20,955 nt of DNA from IMG/VR virus record IMGVR_UViG_3300042691_018587, positions 1 through 20,955 of that record; one strand, given 5' to 3'. The DNA comes from a virus. Below, piece after piece: positions 6,399 to 13,112 of the stretch; position 1 is the stretch's first letter, and each line of letters starts with the position of its first letter. Under the pieces are notes generated by a model, which made no database searches, had not been told where the DNA came from, and saw only the letters and a program-made list of their open reading frames with translations. The translations under genes and the position numbers were made by a program.

Positions 6399-6809
6399 AT
6401 GCAATATATTTTAACTAATATAGATTATTGGAAAAAAACACTACTATATTGGAAAGAGGAAAAAGAAAGCGCAAGGGTAGGCTCTACCTATTACGGTAAT
6501 TGTTGCGCTAGGATTGGACTTTTAGAGGATATTTTTAAATGTTTAGAGCCAATAAAACAAAAGCCCCAAAAACAACCTTATAAAATGAGCCCTATAAATT
6601 GGCTAGTTAAAAAAATACGGTCCTTTGGTATAGATACTAGTTTTTTAAACAACTCTATAAAAACGGCCAACGAAATGCGAAAGCGGGAAATAGAAACGCT
6701 TTTTACCGAAACCCAAGTTATAGACATAGTACGGAAAACCAAGGAAACGGGCCTTACCGCCGAGTACTTTATACTTTTACACAAAACCAAGCAAAAATTT
6801 AAAAAATGA
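6399..6809 (+). CDS. Hypothetical basic protein, 136 aa
   Basis: This is a 136-residue unknown between the initiator-like gene and dnaB. It is Lys-rich and mostly helical, with an aromatic N-terminus (YWKKTLLYWKEEKES), a Cys pair (NCCARIG, about residues 34-40) and a basic C-terminus (HKTKQKFKK). There is no family motif. Its position between initiator and helicase suggests a replication accessory or loader role, but nothing in the sequence proves it. The codon style is somewhat different from the neighbours: in its first 55 codons there are five two-fold codons ending in T before T (GAT, TAT or AAT), a pattern rare in the flanking genes. It may be a later arrival. It overlaps dnaB by four bases (ATGA). 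Confidence 0.65.
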   Translation: MQYILTNIDYWKKTLLYWKEEKESARVGSTYYGNCCARIGLLEDIFKCLEPIKQKPQKQPYKMSPINWLVKKIRSFGIDTSFLNNSIKTANEMRKREIETLFTETQVIDIVRKTKETGLTAEYFILLHKTKQKFKK

Positions 6810-8158
6810 ACTTAAGCCAAGCTAAACTACAACCCCAAGCGGTCGAAATAGAGAGCGCTATACTAGGCGCTCTTATGCTAGATAACACCGCTTACGAAAT
6901 AGTTACCCCCTTTATTACCTCTAGTAGTTTCTACTTAGAGAAAAACGAAACTATTTTTAAGGCTATAGAAAGCCTAGCTAATAGCCAAAGGCCTATAGAT
7001 ATACTTACCGTAGCCGACGAGCTAAAAACCCAAGGCACGTTAGAAAAAATAGGCGGCCCTTATGAGCTAGTAAAACTAACTAACGCTATAGTAAGTAGCG
7101 CCCACGTAGAAACCCACGCTAAAATAGTAGCCGAGAAATTTATGCTAAGGCAACTAATAAAAATAAGCACTACGGTAATAGGCGCCGCTATGGACGAAAG
7201 TAGCGACCCTTTCGAGGTAATGGACGCGGCCGAGAAAGCTATACTAAGCCTAAGTACCTCTACGAGTATAGGCGGCGTTACCGATATAAGCGCCGTAGTA
7301 ATGGAGGCGCTAAAAAAAGTAGATAGTTGGAGGCAAAACGATAGCACGCTAACGGGTATACCGACGGGCTTTGCCGAGTTGGACCGAGCTACTAGAGGTT
7401 GGCAAAACGGCGACCTAATTATAATAGCCGCCCGCCCAAGCGGAGGTAAAACGGCCCTAGCCTTAAACCTAATAAGAAACGCCGCGCTAAACTCTACTAA
7501 ACCCGTAGCCGTTGGCGCTTGGTCCCTAGAAATGAAAGCCGTTTATTTAGTCTTACGTATGCTAGCCGCCGAGAGTGAAATAATACTACATAAAATACAA
7601 ACGGGCCGCCTAAGCGACGAGGAAATGGACCAACTAGTAAGGAAAGGCGCTAATAAGCTAAGTAAGGCTAAGGTTTATTTCGACGAAAGTAGTAGCGTAA
7701 ATATACGTAACCTAAAAGCTAAGGCTAGGCGCCTTAAAAAGAAAAATAACCTAGGGCTAATAGTTATAGACTACCTCCAACTTATGAGCGGCGAAAGCAA
7801 CAAGGGCAACCGAGAGCAAGAGATTAGCACCATAAGCCGAGAGCTAAAAAACCTAGCCCAAGAGTTGGACGTACCTATAATAGCCTTAAGCCAACTATCT
7901 AGGGAGGGCGTTAAGGGTTGTAGTTGGGAGGTAGGGCCACCCGTTAGCGCTCTTAGAGAAAGCGGAGCTATAGAGCAAGACGCCGACCTTATCCTTATGC
8001 TATGGGGACCTAACGAGAGCGAGCTAGCTAACGACGCAAGCCTAGACGGAAAAAGAAAGCTACGTATAGCAAAGCAACGGAACGGCGTACTAGTAACCGT
8101 AGAGCTCGACTTTAGGAGCGAAATACAACTATTTAATAGTATAAAAACGTACTTTTGA
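6806..8158 (+). CDS. dnaB: DnaB-type replicative DNA helicase
   Basis: This 450-residue hexameric 5'-3' helicase is expected to unwind DNA at the phage fork. The N-terminal domain (about 1-110) begins QPQAVEIESAILGALMLD, as in DnaB. The RecA-like C-terminal domain holds Walker A ARPSGGKT (209-216), WSLEM (239-243), Walker B LIVIDYLQLM (318-327), ALSQLSR (360-366), LRESGAIEQDAD (383-394) and the arginine-finger region KQRNG (423-427). Length is near the bacterial norm of about 450-470, so no domain is lost. The second Gly in the P-loop replaces the Met common in bacterial DnaB (PSMGKT), a harmless variant. It overlaps the upstream gene by ATGA, implying coupling. Confidence 0.96.
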   Translation: MNLSQAKLQPQAVEIESAILGALMLDNTAYEIVTPFITSSSFYLEKNETIFKAIESLANSQRPIDILTVADELKTQGTLEKIGGPYELVKLTNAIVSSAHVETHAKIVAEKFMLRQLIKISTTVIGAAMDESSDPFEVMDAAEKAILSLSTSTSIGGVTDISAVVMEALKKVDSWRQNDSTLTGIPTGFAELDRATRGWQNGDLIIIAARPSGGKTALALNLIRNAALNSTKPVAVGAWSLEMKAVYLVLRMLAAESEIILHKIQTGRLSDEEMDQLVRKGANKLSKAKVYFDESSSVNIRNLKAKARRLKKKNNLGLIVIDYLQLMSGESNKGNREQEISTISRELKNLAQELDVPIIALSQLSREGVKGCSWEVGPPVSALRESGAIEQDADLILMLWGPNESELANDASLDGKRKLRIAKQRNGVLVTVELDFRSEIQLFNSIKTYF

Positions 8159-8160
8159 GT

Positions 8161-8277
8161 ATGTGGAAATTTTACCTATTTGAGTTTTTAATAGTGCTTA
8201 CTATATCCATACTTTGGGTACACCTTATAGATAAAAGCAAAGACGTACCTAGGGACGAAAACGACGAACTTTTTTAA
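8161..8277 (+). CDS. Micro-protein with one membrane segment, 38 aa
   Basis: The ATG lies two bases after the dnaB stop. The 38-residue product has an aromatic/hydrophobic N-terminal span (FYLFEFLIVLTISILWVHLI, residues 4-23) and a charged acidic tail (DKSKDVPRDENDELF). That is a type of single-span membrane peptide with a cytoplasmic or external charged tail. Its stop lies just before the AAACCTAAA leader of the next gene. Codon style matches neighbours. Function unknown. A membrane role next to replication genes is notable but unproven. Confidence 0.55.
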   Translation: MWKFYLFEFLIVLTISILWVHLIDKSKDVPRDENDELF

Positions 8278-8298
8278 ACAAACCTAAAAACTATAACT

Positions 8299-8625
8299 AT
8301 GGCAAAACTAATAAGCCTAAAAATTGACGTAACCAAAATAGACAAAGCCCGCCTATACAAAGGCGCTAAAGGCACCTACTTAGACGCTACCGTATACCTT
8401 AACGACGAGGCCGACGAGTACGGCAATTATGGAATGATAACCCAAAGCGTAACCAAGGACGAGAGAGAAAGCGGCGTAAGGGGTGCAATTTTAGGCAACG
8501 CAAAGGTATTAAGGGACTTTGGAGCTACCGAGCAAAAAAAGCCCGAAAAACCAACCGAAACGCCAAAGCCTTTTAAAGATACCGTAACTATTAACCTTAA
8601 CGACGACGACGACCTACCTTTTTAA
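8299..8625 (+). CDS. SSB-like protein with acidic C-terminal tip
   Basis: This 108-residue protein ends in NLNDDDDLPF, the acidic tip (D-D-D-I/L-P-F) by which bacterial SSB proteins recruit repair and replication partners. Before the tip is a Pro/Lys/Thr-rich flexible linker (about residues 76-95). The N-terminal 75 residues are beta-prone (ISLKIDVTKI, TYLDATVYLND, YGMITQSVTK), as expected for a small OB fold, but they lack the usual SSB sequence motifs. I therefore infer a phage ssDNA-binding protein of a divergent type. Its position after dnaB agrees. It is shorter than bacterial SSB (about 170). The ATG follows AAACCTAAA (8280-8288) by ten bases. Confidence 0.75.
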   Translation: MAKLISLKIDVTKIDKARLYKGAKGTYLDATVYLNDEADEYGNYGMITQSVTKDERESGVRGAILGNAKVLRDFGATEQKKPEKPTETPKPFKDTVTINLNDDDDLPF

Positions 8626-8646
8626 CTTACTCTAAAAGCTTACTAT

Positions 8647-8844
8647 ATGCTTAAATTACTAAAGTCCTTTGGCTTAACCCTTTTTATTTTTTCTATAATC
8701 TACTTACTAGGCTCTTTTTACTCCCTTAGCTTTGATATATCAAAATGGAACGAAAATACTAGGAGTATAGTAAGCGTTATGGGCGGGTTTTTTAGTTTGC
8801 TTTTTGGGCTTATTTATTACGCCTCTAAAAGCGAATTTATTTAA
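8647..8844 (+). CDS. Small two-span membrane protein, 65 aa
   Basis: The 65-residue product has two hydrophobic segments, about residues 8-27 (FGLTLFIFSIIYLLGSFYSL) and 42-59 (VSVMGGFFSLLFGLIYYA). They are separated by a polar loop with DISKWNENTR, and the ends are Lys-containing. Two short helices in a tiny protein fit class II holin topology, but the gene sits between replication and packaging genes with no endolysin in view, so a holin call is not supported. No family is recognised. It is the last gene before the dyad at 8859-8893. Confidence 0.6.
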   Translation: MLKLLKSFGLTLFIFSIIYLLGSFYSLSFDISKWNENTRSIVSVMGGFFSLLFGLIYYASKSEFI

Positions 8845-8858
8845 AGAAAGCCCTAGCG

Positions 8859-8893
8859 TACCCCTATAAAAAAAGTACTTAAATTAAGGGGTA
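8859..8893. promoter_or_regulatory. Nested dyad symmetry, possible operator upstream of terS
   Basis: TACCCCT (8859-8865) and AGGGGTA (8887-8893) are perfect inverted repeats. Centred between them is the self-complementary AAGTACTT (8873-8880), flanked by 7 and 6 A/T-rich bases. It lies in the gap before terS and could be a protein-binding site or a weak hairpin. It carries no T tract typical of a terminator. Confidence 0.4.
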
Positions 8894-8916
8894 ACTTGCA
8901 TACTAAAGACTTAACT

Positions 8917-9297
8917 ATGGCTACTAAAAAGCGGGCAACCCCCGACAAAAAAGACACGCAAAAAAAGGAAAACCTACTTAAGGCGCTAGAGGCGAGCCTT
9001 GGGGTAGTATCGGTAGCTTGCAAAAAAGCAAACGTACACCGTAGCACTCACTACCGTTGGATAAAAGAGGACGAGGACTATAAGGCGGCGGTAGATAGTA
9101 TAGAGGACCTTACGCTAGACTTTGCGGAAACGGCCCTACATACTCAAATAAAACGCGGTAACGTAGTAGCTACTATTTTCCTACTAAAGACCCGAGGCAA
9201 AAAGCGGGGCTACGTGGAAAAAACCGAGGTAGAGCACTCGGGCGAGGTAATAAGCAACACCGTAATAAAATGGGGCGACAAGGAAATAAAGGTATAA
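8917..9297 (+). CDS. terS: Terminase small subunit-like HTH protein
   Basis: Small terminase subunits bind the packaging start site on the phage genome and regulate the large subunit. This protein has a basic N-terminus, then a helix-turn-helix segment ALEASLGVVSVACKKANVHR (about residues 24-43) followed by STHYRWIKEDEDYKAAV, the typical layout of phage DNA-binding TerS proteins. A helical oligomerisation part follows (DLTLDFAETALHTQIKRGNV) with a C-terminal tail. I start it at ATG 8917 (126 aa) because the upstream in-frame TTG at 8896 would add only MHTKDLT and lies close to the dyad. The large subunit follows after a structured gap. The position makes the assignment good although sequence conservation in TerS is low. 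Confidence 0.82.
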   Translation: MATKKRATPDKKDTQKKENLLKALEASLGVVSVACKKANVHRSTHYRWIKEDEDYKAAVDSIEDLTLDFAETALHTQIKRGNVVATIFLLKTRGKKRGYVEKTEVEHSGEVISNTVIKWGDKEIKV

Positions 9298-9397
9298 GTA
9301 AGTACTAGACGAAACCCATACACAAAGTAAGAGGTACCGCTTGCTTTTGAAAGGGAGTAGAAAAATTGGAGGCGGTAGCTACGCCTCCTACTTACTT
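9296..9397 (+). other. Structured intergenic RNA/DNA element between terS and terL
   Basis: Nine bases at the terS stop (9296-9304, AAGTAAGTA) are perfectly complementary to 9389-9397 (TACTTACTT). Enclosed are a hairpin at 9323-9349 (one T bulge, one G-T pair, 8-nt loop AGGTACCG) and the GC-rich hairpin 9368-9388. Together they form a plausible three-way junction of about 100 nt. It may be a transcript attenuator, an RNA element or a packaging recognition site. The outer stem is A/T-rich, so its stability is uncertain. Confidence 0.4.
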
Positions 9398-9400
9398 TTA
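9368..9400 (+). terminator. Terminator-like hairpin between terS and terL
   Basis: GGAGGCG (9368-9374) pairs with CGCCTCC (9382-9388) around a 7-nt loop. T-rich sequence with interruptions follows (9389-9407). It could partly terminate or attenuate transcription between the two terminase genes. Confidence 0.5.
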
Positions 9401-9405
9401 TCATT

Positions 9406-9421
9406 TTGTTGGCTCCAACAA
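9406..9421 (+). promoter_or_regulatory. Hairpin in the terL leader
   Basis: TTGTTG (9406-9411) pairs with CAACAA (9416-9421) around a GCTC loop, 17 bases before the chosen terL ATG at 9439. It may modulate translation of terL or be part of the structured region upstream. Confidence 0.4.
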
Positions 9422-9438
9422 TATGCTATAAAAATAAT

Positions 9439-10812
9439 ATGAACGACGCTATAGTATTTACCCGAAAGCAAGCCGAGGCTATGGACGCTATAGCTAGCGA
9501 GGCTTACGACTTTATCCTTTTTGGCGGGGCTATGGGCGGGGGTAAAACTTTTTGGGGGCTTTCGGCTTTGCTTATAATGTGCCAAGTTTTCCCGCGGTCC
9601 CGTTGGTGCGTAGTGCGAGAGGACCTAGAAAAAATACGTATAACTACTATACCGTCCTTTATGAAACTAAACGCGTCGGGTAAACTACGTACTAACCCTT
9701 ACGAGTATACCCACCCTAACGGCTCGGTAATTATGTTTAAGGGGGAAAACTACGACAAAGACAAAGAACTACAATGGTTAAAGGGGCTAGAGGTTAACGG
9801 CTTTCTATTTGAGGAAATAAACGAGTGTAGCGAGGACACTTTTAACATAAGTTTCGGTAGGGCGGGCCGTTGGGAGTGCAACCCTAGACCTAAGCCTATT
9901 ATACTAGCAACGTGTAACCCTACAAGTAATTGGGTTAAAAAGCGCGTATACGACAAGTTTAACGCGGGCGAGCTCCCTAGTAATTGGCTATACATACCTA
10001 GCAAAATAACCGACAACGACTACCTAACCGACGACTATAAGCGCAACCTCGAAAACCTCCCTAGATATCAATACGAAATGTATGTTAACGGTAATTGGGA
10101 CCTACAACTAAAGCAAGGCGGCGAGTTTTATAAATGCTTTGAACTAGACAAACACGTAGGGCGCACCGTGTACGACCCTAGCCTACCGCTCCATATATCT
10201 TGGGACGACAACGTAAACCCTTACCTACCGCTTGGTATTTTCCAAATAGTAGGTAAAAGGGTAATGGCTATAGACGAAATAGCGGGCGAAAACCCACGTA
10301 ACACGGTTAAAGAGGTTTGTAGGGAGTTTATACGACGCTACCCTAGCCATACCTCGGGCCTTTTTGTATACGGCGACGCTACGGCTAATAAGGACGACAC
10401 TAAACTAGAGAAGGGGTACAATTTTTACCGCCTTATACTAGAGGAGCTAAAAGACTATAGGCCAACGTCTAGGGTATTACGCTCTAACCCGTCGGTAGTA
10501 ATGCGCGGTAATTGGCTTAACACGGTCCTAGAGAAAGAAATAGGCGGGGTAAGCGTTGTAATAGGCGAAAATTGTAAGAAAATGATAGCCGACCTAGTCA
10601 ATTTAAAAGAGGCGGCCGACGGTACAAAAAGTAAAGAAATGGAAACCGACCCACGTACTAAGATACGCTACCAAAAGCTAGGACACTTTAGCGACCTATT
10701 CGACTATTTAATGGTAGCGGCTTTCGGCTCGGAATTTGAAAACTACCAACGCGGGGGCTCGAGTATTTCGATTAACTTTGGTAAAAATAAACCTTCTAAA
10801 AATAGCTACTAG
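9439..10812 (+). CDS. terL: Terminase large subunit (ATPase/nuclease)
   Basis: TerL pumps DNA into the prohead and cuts it. The ATPase half shows the Walker A variant GGAMGGGKT (residues 29-37) and Walker B GFLFEEIN (121-128, with the catalytic Glu). An adjacent motif is LATCNPTSNW (156-165). The RNase H-like nuclease half shows ISWDDN (253-258; D256/D257), YGDATA (311-316; D313) and HFSDLFDYL (416-424; D419). The length of 457 residues fits the family. The frame is open upstream to a TTG at 9406, but that codon lies inside a hairpin. The ATG at 9439 gives the natural N-terminus just before FTRKQAEAM. The next gene starts one base after the stop. Confidence 0.95.
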   Translation: MNDAIVFTRKQAEAMDAIASEAYDFILFGGAMGGGKTFWGLSALLIMCQVFPRSRWCVVREDLEKIRITTIPSFMKLNASGKLRTNPYEYTHPNGSVIMFKGENYDKDKELQWLKGLEVNGFLFEEINECSEDTFNISFGRAGRWECNPRPKPIILATCNPTSNWVKKRVYDKFNAGELPSNWLYIPSKITDNDYLTDDYKRNLENLPRYQYEMYVNGNWDLQLKQGGEFYKCFELDKHVGRTVYDPSLPLHISWDDNVNPYLPLGIFQIVGKRVMAIDEIAGENPRNTVKEVCREFIRRYPSHTSGLFVYGDATANKDDTKLEKGYNFYRLILEELKDYRPTSRVLRSNPSVVMRGNWLNTVLEKEIGGVSVVIGENCKKMIADLVNLKEAADGTKSKEMETDPRTKIRYQKLGHFSDLFDYLMVAAFGSEFENYQRGGSSISINFGKNKPSKNSY

Positions 10813-10813
10813 T

Positions 10814-11698
10814 ATGGCCTACCTTTATAACAAAGACTACGCGGTAAGTATACAAGACGTAAACATAAGCCAAATAATAAACGCCGACGAGAGTATAAGG
10901 CTTAAAGCCCAACTAGCGGGCGAGGCCGAGGCTCAAAGCTACCTAAAACAAAAGTATAACGTAGCGCGGGAGTTTCAAGACTTGGGCGTATTTGTCTATA
11001 GTAACGCCTATTACGCGTATAACCGCGCTTACTTAGACGCTCCTATATACGATACTACCCAAGGGTATAGCTTAAACGTACTTAGGGTATTTAGTGGCAA
11101 CGTGTACCGTTGTACTACGGCAATTACGGCGCCCGCGGGAGCGTTTGACCCTACCAAATGGGCACTAGTAGGCGCCCAATACGCTATAATATGGGTTAAA
11201 CCCCAATACCCCGAGTTTAACTACGAGGCGTACTATAACATAGGCGACCAAGTTTACTATAATAACAAAACGTACACTTGTAGAGTGCAAACGCCTTTAC
11301 TTAGCCACGATACCGCTATACAATACCGAGAAATTAAAAACCTACCCGCTCAAAACGTAGCCCCCGACGACCCTATAAGCGGGGTAGAGTATTGGGGCTC
11401 GGGTACGCCGTTTAGCGTTTCTAGTGTATGGCCTAACGCGTCTAATTTTTGGGTATTTAGCGACCCGCGCGACGCCCAAATGGTCCTATATCTTTGCGAC
11501 CTAGTACTTTACCACTTGCACGCCCGTATAGCTCCGCGTAATATACCCGAGCTAAGGGTTAAGCGCTACGACGACGCTATAGAGTGGTTAAAAATGTGCG
11601 CCGAGGGTAACGTAACGCCAAACCTACCCCTAATAAGTCCAAAGCAAGGTAATAGGATAAGATACGGCGGGGGTATTAGGCAAATAAATTCGTACTAG
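10814..11698 (+). CDS. Head-tail connector-like protein (Mu gp36/DUF1320-like) with inserted beta modules
   Basis: The 294-residue protein has the helical ends expected of a DUF1320 connector. The N-terminus is YLYNKDYAVSIQDVNISQI, and residues 218-270 (DPRDAQMVLYLCDLVLYHLH, then RYDDAIEWLKMCAEGNVTPN) resemble the Mu gp36 C-terminus. These proteins sit under the portal and link head to tail. Residues 85-118 and 138-200 are two inserts with a Y..G..V-Y.....Y.C and W pattern like carbohydrate-binding family 5/12 modules, making it about twice the normal size (about 140). I start at ATG 10814, two bases past the terL stop; the longer frame from 10736 would overlap terL. The connector call is good; carbohydrate binding is inference. 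Confidence 0.7.
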   Translation: MAYLYNKDYAVSIQDVNISQIINADESIRLKAQLAGEAEAQSYLKQKYNVAREFQDLGVFVYSNAYYAYNRAYLDAPIYDTTQGYSLNVLRVFSGNVYRCTTAITAPAGAFDPTKWALVGAQYAIIWVKPQYPEFNYEAYYNIGDQVYYNNKTYTCRVQTPLLSHDTAIQYREIKNLPAQNVAPDDPISGVEYWGSGTPFSVSSVWPNASNFWVFSDPRDAQMVLYLCDLVLYHLHARIAPRNIPELRVKRYDDAIEWLKMCAEGNVTPNLPLISPKQGNRIRYGGGIRQINSY

Positions 11699-11709
11699 TG
11701 TATATACAA

Positions 11710-11730
11710 GTCTAAAACACGTCTAAAACA
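11710..11730 (+). repeat. Tandem GTCTAAAACA leader repeat
   Basis: GTCTAAAACA occurs at 11710-11719 and 11721-11730 in the 52-base gap before the portal gene, followed by an A-rich leader to the ATG at 11751. It could be a small protein-binding site or simply part of the A-rich leader. Confidence 0.5.
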
Positions 11731-11750
11731 AACCAAAAAAAGAGTAAACT

Positions 11751-13112
11751 ATGGCTAATATAATTACCAAAAGCCTAAACCAAGTTAAAAGCTATCTATT
11801 TCCAACTCCCGACAACCCGCTAACGGGCAAGGTTGGGGATTGGCGCAACGTGAAAAACCCCGAGCGTAACCTACGTAGCTATATTACGCCCGTACAACTT
11901 CAACGTATTAGGACCGACGTACAACTTTGGCGGGAGGCGGTAGCCGAGGCCGAGCAAGCTTGGTACCCACACCGCGTACGTATGCAACGTATGTACTTAG
12001 ACACCGTACTAAACGGCCACGTTAGCGCGTGTATGAGTAGGCGTAAAAACCTAACACTACTTAAAGACTTTAAGCTATGCAACGAGTTAGGCGAGGAAAA
12101 CGAGCAAGCTACTAAGCTACTTAAAAAGAGTTGGTTTGCTACGTATTGCAACTATGTACTAGACGCCCAATTTTTTGGGTATAGCCTTATTAGTTTAGGC
12201 GACCTAGTTAACGACGAGTTTCCTAACATTACTACTATTAGGCGCTTTAACATAAGCCCCGACCGCGAAAACGTAACTAGCTACGTGTATAGTTTGAGCG
12301 GCGCCCAATTTAAAGAGGACCCTTACCGACTTTGGAACGTATGGCAACCAACGCCTACCGACGTAGGTATAAGCCTTTGCGGTTACGGGTTGCTCTATAA
12401 AGCCGCTATGTACGAAATTATTTGCCGCAATACGTTAGGCTTTAATACCGACGCCGCCGAGTTGTACGGTATGCCAATACGTAAGGGTAAGACTAACAAG
12501 ACTACCGAGGAGGAACGCGCCAACTTTGAGGCGGCCCTTGCTAATATGGGTAGCGCGGGTTATATCTTACTAGACACCTTAGACGACCTAGAGCTAATAG
12601 AAAGCGGGACCTCGGGCAACGGTTACAAGATATACGAGAGCCTCGAAAGCCGTTGCGAGAAAAAAATAAGTAAAATACTCTTAGGCCACGCGGACGCCCT
12701 AGATAGTACTAGCGGAAAGCTAGGCGCTACCCAAGGCGAGGATAGCCCCGTAGCCCAAGCCCTTACCGACATACAAAGTATAGACGTACGCTTTTTAGAA
12801 AATAACATAAATAGCGAACTATTACCAAGGCTTAGAGAAATGGGTATGAGTATACCGCAAGACCTTTGCTTTATGGTTAAAAACGACGAGGAGCGGGAGG
12901 CTATGCGCCGTAGAGAGGACGAAAGTAACAAGGTTACGGCCGAAATTGCCCAAGTAATGAAAAACGCGGGGCTACAAATGGCCCCCGAGTATTTCGAGGA
13001 AAGGACGGGTATACCTACCCAAGCGGTACCAACGGCGGCGCCTCCAACGGCCCCCGAGGTAGGAGGTATTACTAACTCGATAAAAAACCGCTTAAATGAA
13101 ATTTACCGATAA
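11751..13112 (+). CDS. Portal protein, Mu gp29-like (DUF935)
   Basis: The portal is the dodecameric ring at the head vertex through which DNA passes and on which the connector assembles. This 453-residue protein has the DUF935 layout. A helical N-terminus is followed by MYLDTVLNGHVSACMSRRKN (residues 81-100) and a core with IICRNTLGFNTDAAELYGMP (about 224-243) and IRKGKTNKTTEEE. Then comes DTLDDLELIESGTSG and the C-terminal ISKILLGHADALDSTSGKLG (about 305-324). The last 60 residues are a charged, then Pro/Ala-rich tail. Length is a little under Mu gp29 (about 510). The gene overlaps the MuF gene by 17 bases, the usual gp29-gp30 order, which supports both calls. Confidence 0.88.
   Translation: MANIITKSLNQVKSYLFPTPDNPLTGKVGDWRNVKNPERNLRSYITPVQLQRIRTDVQLWREAVAEAEQAWYPHRVRMQRMYLDTVLNGHVSACMSRRKNLTLLKDFKLCNELGEENEQATKLLKKSWFATYCNYVLDAQFFGYSLISLGDLVNDEFPNITTIRRFNISPDRENVTSYVYSLSGAQFKEDPYRLWNVWQPTPTDVGISLCGYGLLYKAAMYEIICRNTLGFNTDAAELYGMPIRKGKTNKTTEEERANFEAALANMGSAGYILLDTLDDLELIESGTSGNGYKIYESLESRCEKKISKILLGHADALDSTSGKLGATQGEDSPVAQALTDIQSIDVRFLENNINSELLPRLREMGMSIPQDLCFMVKNDEEREAMRRREDESNKVTAEIAQVMKNAGLQMAPEYFEERTGIPTQAVPTAAPPTAPEVGGITNSIKNRLNEIYR

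Noticed and set aside
8647-8844. Holin
   Set aside because: Two hydrophobic spans fit, but there is no endolysin or spanin nearby and the gene lies between replication and packaging genes, so I left it as a membrane protein of unknown role.
8896-8916. TTG start for terS seven codons upstream of the ATG
   Set aside because: It begins next to the dyad, has no better leader, and the extra MHTKDLT adds nothing to the HTH domain.
9298-9438. tRNA gene in the terS-terL gap
   Set aside because: I looked for an acceptor stem with T- and anticodon-arm spacing. The hairpins do not fit a cloverleaf and there is no GTTC-type T-loop.
9406-9438. TTG start for terL eleven codons upstream of the ATG
   Set aside because: The codon lies in a perfect hairpin and the extra residues do not resemble TerL N-termini; ATG at 9439 is preferred.
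10736-10813. Upstream start for the connector gene inside terL
   Set aside because: It would overlap terL by 77 bases with a basic, unrelated-looking extension; ATG 10814 sits one base after the terL stop.
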